From NCBI GenBank assembly GCA_013298985.1, contig JAAFJS010000022.1, positions 1-39,977 on the forward strand: a stretch of 39,977 nucleotides of DNA, given 5' to 3'. The position numbers and the translations under genes are program-made. The notes beneath the pieces are model-generated. The model did not search any database. It was not told the origin of the DNA and was given only the letters and a program-made list of their open reading frames with translations. Within the stretch, counting starts at the first letter, position 1. Every line of letters starts with the position of its first letter. Shown here in pieces: positions 17,072 through 25,993 of this stretch. This stretch comes from Cytophagales bacterium. Its GTDB lineage: Bacteria > Bacteroidota > Bacteroidia > Cytophagales > Thermoflexibacteraceae.

Positions 17072-18022
17072 ATGCAAATATACCAAGGGCTTGAAAATAT
17101 ACCACAACTGCCCTACACAATAGTTACAAGTGGTACTTTTGATGGGGTGCATATTGGGCATCAGAAAATATTGAACCGCTTACAAGAAATCACACTTTCA
17201 GCACGAAACCAAGAAAGTACACAGGCTGAAAGTGTGGTTATTACCTATCACCCGCACCCGCGTTTGGTACTTTTCCCTAACCAAACGGACTTGCATCTCC
17301 TCTCTACCTTAGAGGAGAAAATCGACTTGATGGAAAGATTTAAAATAGACCATTTTTTGATTATTCCCTTCAATACCGAATTTGCTCAGACAAGTTCGGA
17401 GGATTTTATTCAAAAAATATTAATTCAAAAACTAAATACCAAAAAATTGGTGATTGGTTATGACCATCGGTTTGGTAAAAATCGCGAGGGAAGTTTCGAA
17501 TACCTGCACGCACACCAGCACTTATATCCATTTGGCATCGAGGAAATTTCAAGACAAGACATTGATAATGTCGGAATTAGTAGCACCAAGATTCGCCACG
17601 CCCTTGATGATGGCAAGGTAGAAATCGCCAACGAATACTTGGGGCATAGCTATACGCTGACAGGCAAAGTGGTCAGGGGTAACCAAATAGGCAGAACCAT
17701 AGACTATCCTACTGCCAATCTGGAAGTAAGCGACAAGCACAAACTCATTCCTGCTGATGGAATTTATGCAGTCAGGGTAATTCATCACAAATTGATTTTC
17801 AATGGTATGCTGTATATAGGTACGCGCACTACGCTGGGGGAAGACTTGCTCCGTACGATTGAAGTCAATATTTTTGATTTTGATGAAGATATTTATGACC
17901 AACATCTCACCCTCGAACTGATTGCTTCCTTGCGTAAAGAAATGAAATTTAATGACATAGAAGCAATGAAGGAACAACTGGCAATAGATAAAAAAGAAGC
18001 CTTAAAGGTATTGGTTTCGTAA
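17072..18022 (+). CDS. ribF: bifunctional riboflavin kinase / FAD synthetase
   Basis: RibF phosphorylates riboflavin to FMN and adenylylates FMN to FAD. The 316-aa length is normal. The N-terminal nucleotidyltransferase domain has SGTFDGVHIGHQKIL with the HIGH motif at 27-30, and ISSTKIRHALDDG (about 170-182) as the second ATP-binding motif. The C-terminal kinase domain begins about 190 and carries GRTIDYPTANLE with the conserved PTAN metal/ATP site, and later a NIFDFDEDIYDQ segment with the catalytic Glu region (EVNIFDFDEDIY). It follows the adaptor gene by only 29 bp and is probably co-transcribed with it. Confidence 0.96.
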   Translation: MQIYQGLENIPQLPYTIVTSGTFDGVHIGHQKILNRLQEITLSARNQESTQAESVVITYHPHPRLVLFPNQTDLHLLSTLEEKIDLMERFKIDHFLIIPFNTEFAQTSSEDFIQKILIQKLNTKKLVIGYDHRFGKNREGSFEYLHAHQHLYPFGIEEISRQDIDNVGISSTKIRHALDDGKVEIANEYLGHSYTLTGKVVRGNQIGRTIDYPTANLEVSDKHKLIPADGIYAVRVIHHKLIFNGMLYIGTRTTLGEDLLRTIEVNIFDFDEDIYDQHLTLELIASLRKEMKFNDIEAMKEQLAIDKKEALKVLVS

Positions 18023-18107
18023 ATTAACAAGAAGTAAGGATACATACACACAAATTTGAGTTTCCCAAAAATTAATTTTAAATTTGAAATAAAAGTCAGT
18101 ACACTGG

Positions 18108-18176
18108 TAAATTTTGTGAAAAGTCCACCCCGCTAAAGCGAGGTGTTATTTTTAACCCACCGTTTTAACGGTGGGA
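18108..18176 (+). repeat. REP-like double-hairpin repeat, copy B
   Basis: In the spacer between ribF and gldH. TAAATTTTGTGAAAAG is followed by hairpin 1, CACCCCGCT-AA-AGCGAGGTG (one mismatch), then TTATTTTTAA, then hairpin 2, CCCACCGTT-TT-AACGGTGGG (18156-18175, perfect). The order and sequence match copy A at 1137-1242 in inverse orientation. It may also terminate ribF transcription. It is the best-preserved copy for building a consensus. Confidence 0.75.
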
Positions 18177-18259
18177 ATCAGACTACCACAAAAGTCCAAA
18201 GATTTCAAATCACAGTATAAAGACTTTTTTACAGCAAAATAATTGAAAATCAGAGATTT

Positions 18260-18757
18260 ATGAAACAAAAAACCAGCAATAAAGCATTGCAAACAAGGTA
18301 TTTTCTTTTGTTCTTCATTGTATTGATGAATGCTTGTGATGGCGCGCGCGTATTTGAGGGCTATAAAGACCTCGAAAATAAAAAATGGTCAGCCCGCGAA
18401 ACGGTCAGTTTTAGCTTTCCCATCTCAGACACTCAGCAGCCCTATAACCTTTACTACAATATTCGAAACACACTTTCCTATCCATATTATAATTTGTATA
18501 TTACGTATGAACTCTTAGATGCTGGCGGTAAAGTATTGGAAACAAAGATGTTAGATAGTAACCTGATGCACCCACAAACAGGAGAGCCGATGGGAAGTGG
18601 TGCAGGAGGAGATTTGTTTGACACACAGTTTCCCTTGCTCACCCGCTATCAATTTGCCAAAATAGGCACTTACCAAATTCGCCTGCGCCAATATATGCGT
18701 ATGGACGAACTTCCTGAAATCGTAGCAGTGGGTGTAAGGGTAGAAAAAAGTGAGTAG
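18260..18757 (+). CDS. gldH: gliding motility lipoprotein GldH
   Basis: GldH is a lipoprotein required for gliding and associated surface-adhesin secretion in Flavobacterium johnsoniae. This 165-aa protein has a signal peptide with lipobox LMNAC (Cys26). The family blocks follow in order: YNLYYNIRNTLSYPYYNLYI, MHPQTGEPMGSGAGGDLFD, LLTRYQFAKIGTYQI, LRQYMRMDELPEIVAVGVRVEK. Length is typical. It overlaps the longest frame of the next gene but not its likely true start. No other gld gene is in the window apart from the PorP/SprF-family protein at 28285. Confidence 0.93.
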   Translation: MKQKTSNKALQTRYFLLFFIVLMNACDGARVFEGYKDLENKKWSARETVSFSFPISDTQQPYNLYYNIRNTLSYPYYNLYITYELLDAGGKVLETKMLDSNLMHPQTGEPMGSGAGGDLFDTQFPLLTRYQFAKIGTYQIRLRQYMRMDELPEIVAVGVRVEKSE

Positions 18758-18803
18758 TTACTTGTTTTATTGTTCAGAATTTTCTTGTTTTAAATCAAAA
18801 CCA

Positions 18804-20186
18804 ATGAAAAAACTTCAATTTGCTTTGTTTCTTTTCTGCTTTGCGTGTGGCAGTAATTACAACGACCCGCAGACACTTTCGGAGTTTCACACCAAGTACG
18901 TTTGGAAACCCAATAGCGCACAAACAAAGGCAAGTGATTCCTTAGAGGTCTATATCGACTATTCTTCAGGTATGTACGAGGCGATGTATCATTCCCTAAA
19001 CACTGTCATCAATGACGTGCTGACCATCGCCAAAGATGAGAAAACTAAGTTTTTCCGCGCAGGAGCTACCTCGCCCTATCAGGTTGATATTGAGGCAAGT
19101 GAGCATATTCCCTCTACTACTACCAACTACAAAGAAAACCGTTCTGTGCTGGACGAACCCATCAGGCGAATCGTCAAAGGCAATAAACAAGGCGTTTTCA
19201 TCACTGATTTTGAGTTTGTTCCCACAGGTCAAAAAGTTTTTGAAGCAGCAATGCCTGATGGCAAACGCGTCAAAACTTGGATTAATCCTGACGCATGGGC
19301 TACCAATCTTTTTGAGGATTGGCTCAGAAAAGGCAATCAGATTGATATTTTTGCGTGTGAGTTTCGTAAATCACCACAGCAATTTTTGTATGTATTAGTT
19401 TTTACACCACAAGGTATGCTGGGTAAGGATAACGCCCTGATAACGAGGCTCAAACAATTAGATAGCCGACTTTCTGATAACTTTTATCACTTCAATTTTT
19501 TTAGTTTGAAAAACACCAAAGCGATTACCAAAGACTATGATGCCAACTTTGGCGGGCTAAATGAAAACCTTGCCGCCTTAGATTTTCTTTACAAACCCGA
19601 ACGCAATTTTGACTATTACGAAGTGCCACTAAAAGATATAGAAACCTATATTTCCAACGAGGCAAGCGTCAAAGACAAGCGTATTTTGCGAAAAATATTT
19701 CTCGAAGGAGATTTACAACAGTTTGAAAATGTAGAGATTAGCTTGAATACACATCGCATTTCTGATGTTTTTGGTCTTTACCAACAAAGCCAAGACCAAG
19801 CACCACCAGCCTACGAAAAAGACCTCGAAACAGGCGATTCTACACTGGTTTCGGGACAACAAATGGTTTTTACTTATACCGAAGGCGATGAAGTAAAAGA
19901 CATTTTTGAGTCTGTTTTTAATAAGGAAAGCAAGGAAATAGGCATCAAAATCAAGCCCGATTTCTATGGCACTGACAACAAAAGTGAGCTTTATCGCATA
20001 GATTTATTGCTCAAAAATGCAAATTTCAAGGAAACGCCAGAGATGAAAAGAGTATTGCAATGGACTGATAAACAGGGTTTTACTGTTCCTTCGCTTTACC
20101 TGAGCATTACAGAAGCAATGCGTCGCGCAGAGAAAACCGCCAAAGATAAACCACTTTATACCTATTATTTGAAACTGGATTTTTAG
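18804..20186 (+). CDS. unrecognised lipoprotein with a VWA-like DYSSGM motif
   Basis: This is a 460-aa protein from the ATG at 18804. That start gives a clean signal peptide (MKKLQFALFLFCFACGSN), whereas the frame opens 18 codons earlier inside gldH. The lipobox CFAC (Cys15) is imperfect. The start of the mature part (about 48-60) reads SLEVYIDYSSGMYEAM, resembling strand 1 and MIDAS of a von Willebrand A domain but with Gly where the second Ser belongs. GVFITDFEF (about 128-136) could be a following core strand. A C-terminal beta-rich region starts near 280. It follows gldH by 46 bp and is likely co-transcribed. I do not recognise the family. A degenerate VWA-like fold is an inference. Confidence 0.75.
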   Translation: MKKLQFALFLFCFACGSNYNDPQTLSEFHTKYVWKPNSAQTKASDSLEVYIDYSSGMYEAMYHSLNTVINDVLTIAKDEKTKFFRAGATSPYQVDIEASEHIPSTTTNYKENRSVLDEPIRRIVKGNKQGVFITDFEFVPTGQKVFEAAMPDGKRVKTWINPDAWATNLFEDWLRKGNQIDIFACEFRKSPQQFLYVLVFTPQGMLGKDNALITRLKQLDSRLSDNFYHFNFFSLKNTKAITKDYDANFGGLNENLAALDFLYKPERNFDYYEVPLKDIETYISNEASVKDKRILRKIFLEGDLQQFENVEISLNTHRISDVFGLYQQSQDQAPPAYEKDLETGDSTLVSGQQMVFTYTEGDEVKDIFESVFNKESKEIGIKIKPDFYGTDNKSELYRIDLLLKNANFKETPEMKRVLQWTDKQGFTVPSLYLSITEAMRRAEKTAKDKPLYTYYLKLDF

Positions 20187-20287
20187 GGGAATCATAAGCT
20201 GCTTATTTTGCAACAAATAATTTCATACACTTCCTTGTAATTAGGCAGGGATACTCGCGCGCGCTTCACTAAAAAAGTAATTTTTTG

Positions 20288-20349
20288 ATTTCTAACCACG
20301 TTCTAATGATTCTTAGACGATTTCTAATCTGTTATTAACGCCGTTTTAA
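20288..20349 (+). promoter_or_regulatory. 11-bp-phased array of TTCTAA-like motifs before efflux operon
   Basis: Six related octamers follow one another: ATTTCTAA (20288), CGTTCTAA (20299), GATTCTTA (20308), ATTTCTAA (20320), GTTATTAA (20331) and CGTTTTAA (20342). Start spacings are 11, 9, 12, 11 and 11 bp, one helical turn each. The array ends 49 bp before the chosen tolC ATG. OmpR/PhoB-type response regulators are known to bind direct repeats with 11-bp spacing, so a metal-responsive regulator is plausible. The repeats are seen. The regulator is inferred and none is encoded next to it. Confidence 0.55.
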
Positions 20350-20398
20350 TACTCCTTACGTTAATTTGTATATCAAAGTAAAGCTACTTACTACCTCC

Positions 20399-21706
20399 AT
20401 GAATATACAAATTATCATAGCTCGTATTATTGCTTTTATAGCCTTGTTTTTTGCTTTCATAGCACCTATCAAAGCCCAAAATGCAGATACACTGCGGTTT
20501 TCTCTCTCTGATGTAGAAAGAATTTTTTTAGAAAAAAACTATGCTTTGCTTGCCCAAAAATACAGTATTAGCATGGCGCAGGCGGCTATCACGCAGGCGC
20601 GACTACTGCCAAATCCCAATTTTTCGTTTATGGGAAACTTCATCAATCCTAACACAGGTCAGCTACTTCCTTTTGGAAAAGTGAGTGCTGATGATGTAGC
20701 AAATCAGGTTTACAACAAAAACCAAGTTGTTTTCCAAGTCCAGCAACTGATTTATTTGGCAAAAAAGCGGAGTAAATTAGTGCGTTTGGCAGAATCCAAC
20801 AGTCAGTTACAGTCTTTGGCTTTCGAGGACTTGGTTCGCACCCTGCGCTATCAGCTTTACACGACTTATGCTAATCTTTACTTTGATTTTAAGGGCTACG
20901 AACTCTTGCAAATTGAGGAAAACAAACAAGAAGATTTGGTCAGGGCATTCCAAGCACTTTTGCCGCAAGGTGGTGTTTCAACCTATGAAGTTACGCGCTT
21001 AGAGGCAGAGCTTCAATCGCTGAGGGCAGACATCATCGACCTGAAAAGGCAAATCTCAGATGAACAGGCTACACTGCGGATTTTTCTTTTGCAAAAAGAA
21101 AATGCCATCATCAAGCCTACCAATTTTAGCGTGAATAATACTACTCTGCCATCACTAAAATTGGCATTGGATTCCGCCTTAGCAAGTCGCCCTGACCTCA
21201 AAATCACTTTTGAGCAGGCAACCAATGCCAACTTGGGCTTGAATTTAGAACGTGCGCGCAGGCTACCCGACCTTACCCTGGGGCTTAACTACGAATCTTA
21301 TGGAAACGCTTACAGGAACTTTGTAGGCTTGTATGGGGCGATTGACCTCCCCTTGTTCAACCGCAATCAGGGCAATATCAAAATGGCAGAAATTAGGGTA
21401 GAAACCAGCAAAAAGGCAATAGAAAATCAGGAAGTAATAGCCCAAAGCGAAGTAGCAAATGCGTATCAAAAATTACAAGACCTGTACGAACTCAATGCAA
21501 ATATAACGCAAATTTATCGAGATAATTTGCAGAATATCAGCACCGAAGCCATTAAAAATTATAACAGAAAAGTCATTAATCTACTGGATTACTTGGACAA
21601 GATTCGCACCTACAAGCAGGCACAAATAAACCTGATAACCTTGGAAAATAACATTTTTTTGCAACAACAATATTTTAATTATGTAACCAATACAAAGTTT
21701 TTCTAA
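20399..21706 (+). CDS. TolC-family outer-membrane efflux protein (CusC/CzcC-like)
   Basis: This 435-aa protein starts at the ATG at 20399, which places a proper signal peptide at the N-terminus (cleavage near IKA-Q, about 26). The frame begins 11 codons earlier, but those residues precede the hydrophobic core without purpose. The two-fold TolC repeat is visible: helical blocks LEKNYALLAQKYSISMAQAAI and SLKLALDSALASRPDLKITFEQA each start a repeat, and RLPNPNF/RRLPDLTLGLNY-type strands follow. It is the first gene of a tight operon (16 bp and 18 bp to the next two genes) encoding a heavy-metal-type tripartite pump. Confidence 0.9.
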   Translation: MNIQIIIARIIAFIALFFAFIAPIKAQNADTLRFSLSDVERIFLEKNYALLAQKYSISMAQAAITQARLLPNPNFSFMGNFINPNTGQLLPFGKVSADDVANQVYNKNQVVFQVQQLIYLAKKRSKLVRLAESNSQLQSLAFEDLVRTLRYQLYTTYANLYFDFKGYELLQIEENKQEDLVRAFQALLPQGGVSTYEVTRLEAELQSLRADIIDLKRQISDEQATLRIFLLQKENAIIKPTNFSVNNTTLPSLKLALDSALASRPDLKITFEQATNANLGLNLERARRLPDLTLGLNYESYGNAYRNFVGLYGAIDLPLFNRNQGNIKMAEIRVETSKKAIENQEVIAQSEVANAYQKLQDLYELNANITQIYRDNLQNISTEAIKNYNRKVINLLDYLDKIRTYKQAQINLITLENNIFLQQQYFNYVTNTKFF

Positions 21707-21722
21707 GACAAAAATAAAGATT

Positions 21723-22808
21723 ATGAAAACTATCATTTTGATTTTCACGCTTATTTTGCCTCTTTTTATGCTTTTTTCATGCAAACACGAAGAAAAAGCA
21801 AGCGCACAAGTTACTACACAAGTATTCGAGAACATCTATCAAACGGATACGGTCAAATTGGCACATATAGAAGACGAACTCGTACTAAACGGCTCGGTTT
21901 CCTTTGACGAAGACAGTGTAGTACATATTTTTCCCATGGTGAGTGGAAAAGTAGAAATCGTCAAAACGCAATTAGGTGCTTTTGTAGAAAAAGGACAGGA
22001 ATTAGTCTTTATCAAAAGTGCAGACATTACCAATCTCATCAAGGATTATGAGGTCGACAAGGCAAACTTAGCCTTGGCAAAGAAAAACTTGCAAAATTCA
22101 GAAGCACTTTTCAAATCGGGGTTTGCCTCCGAAACAGACCTTCTGACAGCAAAAAAAGAAGTGGCTAATTACCAACAAGAACTCTCAAGGGCGCAAGAAG
22201 TATTGCGAATCTATGGAGGGGCTACGCAAGCAAACAAGCCTTTTTTTGTGGTCAAAGCACCTATTTCTGGCTATGTCGTACAGAAAAATGTCAATGCAGG
22301 ACAGGAAATGCGGGCTGATAATTCAGAGGCGATGCTTACCATCTCGAACCTACACACCGTTTGGGTGATGGCAAATGTCTATGAAACGGACATTGCTGAC
22401 ATTAAGCTGGGACAGGCGGTCGAAATTCATACGCTTGCTTATCCAAATACTGTTTTTTCAGGAAAAATCTCTAACCTAAGTAATGTACTTAATGAAGGCT
22501 CGCGCGTGATGAAAGTGCGTATAGAAATAAACAACAAAGATGGGCTACTCAAGCCCAATATGTTTGCTTCTATTCATTTACACTTAGTTCAGCCCGATAA
22601 AATGCTCACTATCAGCCCCAAAGCATTGATTTTTGACAATGACAAATACTATGTAGTCAAGGTGGATAGCACCAATGCTTTTGCCATCAGGGAAGTTCAG
22701 ATGATAAAAAACACCTCGAAATACGTGTATGTCAAAGGGAATATCAAGGCAGGCGAGTACATCTTGACGGAGGGAAGTTTATTGGTTTTTAATGAATTAA
22801 CAAATTAA
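21723..22808 (+). CDS. CzcB/CusB-like RND efflux adaptor lipoprotein
   Basis: This 361-aa adaptor has lipobox LFSC (Cys20), so it is probably anchored by lipid rather than a helix. The barrel and lipoyl halves are VVHIFPMVSGKVEIVKTQLG and VVKAPISGYVVQKNVNAGQ, flanking a short coiled-coil hairpin (about 100-165). The beta-barrel and membrane-proximal region continue with VWVMANVYETDIADIKLG, typical of the heavy-metal branch. There are no His-rich or Met-rich N-terminal metal motifs, so the metal cannot be named. It lies 16 bp after tolC and 18 bp before the pump gene. Confidence 0.9.
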   Translation: MKTIILIFTLILPLFMLFSCKHEEKASAQVTTQVFENIYQTDTVKLAHIEDELVLNGSVSFDEDSVVHIFPMVSGKVEIVKTQLGAFVEKGQELVFIKSADITNLIKDYEVDKANLALAKKNLQNSEALFKSGFASETDLLTAKKEVANYQQELSRAQEVLRIYGGATQANKPFFVVKAPISGYVVQKNVNAGQEMRADNSEAMLTISNLHTVWVMANVYETDIADIKLGQAVEIHTLAYPNTVFSGKISNLSNVLNEGSRVMKVRIEINNKDGLLKPNMFASIHLHLVQPDKMLTISPKALIFDNDKYYVVKVDSTNAFAIREVQMIKNTSKYVYVKGNIKAGEYILTEGSLLVFNELTN

Positions 22809-22826
22809 TTTTCATTTATCATTCAC

Positions 22827-25800
22827 ATGAATAAGCTCATTCAATACATTATTGCTTTTTCTCTTAAAAACAAAGCCTTTATTTTTATCTGTACAGCTTT
22901 ACTGGTTGCGGCGGGTACATTCAGTTTTTACCATACACCTGTAGAGGCATATCCTGATGTTACTAATACAGAGGTAGTTATCATTACGCAGTGGGCTGGG
23001 CGAAGCGCAGAAGAAGTAGAACGCTTTATTTCCATTCCTATTGAAACTGAGATGAACTCCATTAGCCGCAAGACCTCTATTCGTTCTATCAATATTTTTG
23101 GCTTGTCTTTTTTCAAAATTATTTTTGACGACGGGGTGGATAACTTTACTGCGCGCACCGAAGCTGCTCTCAAGCTGGCAAACGTCGACCTGCCCGATGG
23201 CGTAAGTGCCGAAGTGCAGCCGCCTTATGGTCCCACAGGTGAGATTTATCGATATTCACTCACCAGTCAGACTAAAACAGTGGTCGAACTCAAAACTATC
23301 CAAGATTGGGTGATTGACAAGCAACTAAAAGCGGTGGCTGGTATTGCAGACGTGGTTAGCTTTGGCGGAAAAGTCAAAACTTTTGAGGTAAGTGTAAATC
23401 CTGCACTCTTGGCAAAGTACAATTTTACTGCCTTAGATGTATATGGTGCAATCCAGAACGCAAATATCAATGTGGGTGGCGATGTGATTAAGCAAGGGCA
23501 TCAATCTTTTGTAGTGCGCGGGATTGGTATGCTAAAAAATGTACAAGACATTGAAAATGTGATTGTTGACAATGTAGAAGGCGCGCCTATCCTCATCAAA
23601 AATGTGGGAACAGTGCGCGAGAGTTTTCAGCCACCCTTGGGCATTGTAGGGCGCGATGGCAAAGATGATGTAGTAGAGGGAATTGTACTGATGCGAAAAG
23701 GTGAAAATCCTGGCGACGTTTTGCCTGCATTAAAGGCAAAAGTAGCGTACCTAAACAGTACGGTTTTGCCCGATGATGTGCGAATTAAGGTATTTTATGA
23801 CCGTACCGAACTGAATAATCATACCTTACATACGGTTTCCGAAAATGTGATATTGGGCATTACGTTGGTAACAGTGATTTTATTGGTTTTCTTGGCAGAT
23901 TGGCGCACCACAGTTTCGGTGGCAGTAGTAATTCCGCTTGCCTTACTTTTTGCCTTTATTTGTATGAGAATCAAGGGAATGACCGCTAATTTGCTATCCA
24001 TTGGGGCAATAGATTTTGGGATAATCATAGATGGCGCAGTGGTGATGGTAGAGGGTATTTTTGTTACTTTGGCACTCCAAGCCGAGCAGTTGGGCATGGA
24101 AAAGTTTAACAAACGCGCAAAACTGAGCAGTATCTGGAAAACAGGCTCAGAAATGGCAACGTCCATCGTAACGTCCAAACTCATCATTATCACTGCCTTA
24201 ATTCCTATTTTTGCTTTTCAAAAAGTAGAAGGAAAACTATTCTCGCCCCTTGCTTATACCGTTAGTTTTGCCCTGATTGGTGCTTTGATACTGAGCCTTA
24301 CCCTCATTCCTGTCCTGACAAGTATTCTCCTGAAAAAAAATGTCAGAGAACGCCACAATCCATTGATTGGATTTCTAAACAGAAATTATGCCCCACTGCT
24401 GGACAGGGTGATGCACAAACCTAAGATTAGCATTGCGGTTGCGGTGGTTATCTTAGCGATTGCTTTATTTTCCTTCCAATTTATAGGCTCGGAGTTTTTA
24501 CCTCACCTAAACGAAGGCTCGATTTATGTACGCGCAACTATGCCGCTATCTATCTCATTAGACGAAAGTTATCATTATACCAAGAAGTTCAGAGAAGTAT
24601 TTAGGCAGTTTCCCGAAGTGCATGGCGTAATGTCCCAGACAGGTCGCCCCAATGACGGCACAGACGCAACAGGCTACTTTAATGAAGAATTTTTTGTGGA
24701 TTTGTTCCCCCAAGAGCAGTGGAAGCGAGATATTTCCAAAGAAGAATTAATCGCAGAAATGCAAGCAAAACTGGCAAATTACCCTGGGGTAAATTTCAAT
24801 TTTTCTCAACCTATCTCGGATAACGTAGAGGAAGCAGTTTCTGGCGTAAAAGGCTCTATCGCCATCAAGGTTACAGGACAAGACTTAAATGTGCTTGATG
24901 CTAAGGCAGATACAATCTATGCTACTATGTCAAAAATTGAAGGCGTAGCCGACTTGGGTGTTTTTCGCAATTTAGGGCAACCCGAACTCAGAATCACACT
25001 TTTACAAGAAAAATTAGCACTCTACGGCATTGATATTGCCGACTGTAACGCAGTAATAGAAATGGCAATTGGCGGCAAGGGCATCAGTCAAGTTTATGAA
25101 AATGAACGCAAATTTGATATTCGTCTGCGCTACGACCTGCCCTATCGGTATTCACCCAAACAGATTGGCGAACTACTTGTGCCTACACTCAAAGGCGACA
25201 AAATTCCGTTGAAAGAAATCGCAGAAATTAAGAACGTAGCAGGGGCGGCGTTCATTTACCGAGAGGACAATACGCGCTTTATCGCGATTAAATTTTCTGT
25301 TCGCGGGCGCGACTTGGGCAGTACCATCAAAGAGGCGCAGCAAAGAGTGAGCAAAGCCATTCATCTGCCCAAAAGCTATGAACTCAAATGGAACGGCGAG
25401 TTTGAAAATAAAGAACGTGCTGAGAAAACCCTCCTGTTTGTCGTCCCTATTAGTATTCTGACTATATTTTTCATTTTATTTATTTCATTTGGAAGCGTGT
25501 TGGACTCCGCATTGGTCTTGCTCAATGTACCTTTTGCACTGATTGGAGGCATTGCGGCACTGCTGCTGACTGGGGTTAATTTCAGCATCTCGGCGGGCGT
25601 AGGTTTTATTGCACTCTTTGGCGTAGCTACGCAAGACGGCGTGATTCTGGTCAATAAATTTCGCCAAAATCTGAAAGACAAAATGCCTTTGGTGCAGGCA
25701 ATCAAAGAAGGCGCAAAAAGTCGTCTGCGCCCTGTGGTGATGACCGCACTGATGGCAAGTTTGGGCTTGCTTCCTGCGGCAGTTTCTACAGGCATCGGCT

Positions 25801-25946
25801 CTGAAACCCAAAAACCGCTTGCGATTGTGGTGATAGGAGGACTAATTACGGCTACAATTCTGTCTTTACTCATCTTACCTACGGTTTATGAGTTTGTGTA
25901 TAGCAGCCGTAAGGACTTAAAAAAGATAGCGCGTGAGCATATATAA
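22827..25946 (+). CDS. CzcA/CusA-family heavy-metal RND efflux pump
   Basis: This 1039-aa inner-membrane proton/substrate antiporter is the usual length for the HME-RND family. It shows the standard plan: helix 1 (about 11-31), periplasmic loop with EAYPDVTNTEV, helices 2-6 (about 340-500), a second loop, then helices 8-12 (from about 870). In helix 4, DFGIIIDGAVVMVE (Asp396, Asp402) is the motif associated with divalent-cation (Czc-like) rather than Cu/Ag pumps. The C-terminal GVATQDGVILVNKFRQ and SRLRPVVMTALMASLGLLP are conserved RND blocks. With the preceding TolC and adaptor it forms a complete tripartite system. Zn/Co/Cd/Ni specificity is likely but not proven. Confidence 0.94.
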   Translation: MNKLIQYIIAFSLKNKAFIFICTALLVAAGTFSFYHTPVEAYPDVTNTEVVIITQWAGRSAEEVERFISIPIETEMNSISRKTSIRSINIFGLSFFKIIFDDGVDNFTARTEAALKLANVDLPDGVSAEVQPPYGPTGEIYRYSLTSQTKTVVELKTIQDWVIDKQLKAVAGIADVVSFGGKVKTFEVSVNPALLAKYNFTALDVYGAIQNANINVGGDVIKQGHQSFVVRGIGMLKNVQDIENVIVDNVEGAPILIKNVGTVRESFQPPLGIVGRDGKDDVVEGIVLMRKGENPGDVLPALKAKVAYLNSTVLPDDVRIKVFYDRTELNNHTLHTVSENVILGITLVTVILLVFLADWRTTVSVAVVIPLALLFAFICMRIKGMTANLLSIGAIDFGIIIDGAVVMVEGIFVTLALQAEQLGMEKFNKRAKLSSIWKTGSEMATSIVTSKLIIITALIPIFAFQKVEGKLFSPLAYTVSFALIGALILSLTLIPVLTSILLKKNVRERHNPLIGFLNRNYAPLLDRVMHKPKISIAVAVVILAIALFSFQFIGSEFLPHLNEGSIYVRATMPLSISLDESYHYTKKFREVFRQFPEVHGVMSQTGRPNDGTDATGYFNEEFFVDLFPQEQWKRDISKEELIAEMQAKLANYPGVNFNFSQPISDNVEEAVSGVKGSIAIKVTGQDLNVLDAKADTIYATMSKIEGVADLGVFRNLGQPELRITLLQEKLALYGIDIADCNAVIEMAIGGKGISQVYENERKFDIRLRYDLPYRYSPKQIGELLVPTLKGDKIPLKEIAEIKNVAGAAFIYREDNTRFIAIKFSVRGRDLGSTIKEAQQRVSKAIHLPKSYELKWNGEFENKERAEKTLLFVVPISILTIFFILFISFGSVLDSALVLLNVPFALIGGIAALLLTGVNFSISAGVGFIALFGVATQDGVILVNKFRQNLKDKMPLVQAIKEGAKSRLRPVVMTALMASLGLLPAAVSTGIGSETQKPLAIVVIGGLITATILSLLILPTVYEFVYSSRKDLKKIAREHI

Positions 25947-25993
25947 AAACTAAAATACAAAATATTTTTTTAAATTTTTAATTGTAAATAATC

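Noticed and set aside
20366-20398. Upstream start for the TolC-family gene at 20366
   Set aside because: Those 11 residues precede the signal peptide with no function; the ATG at 20399 gives a standard export signal.
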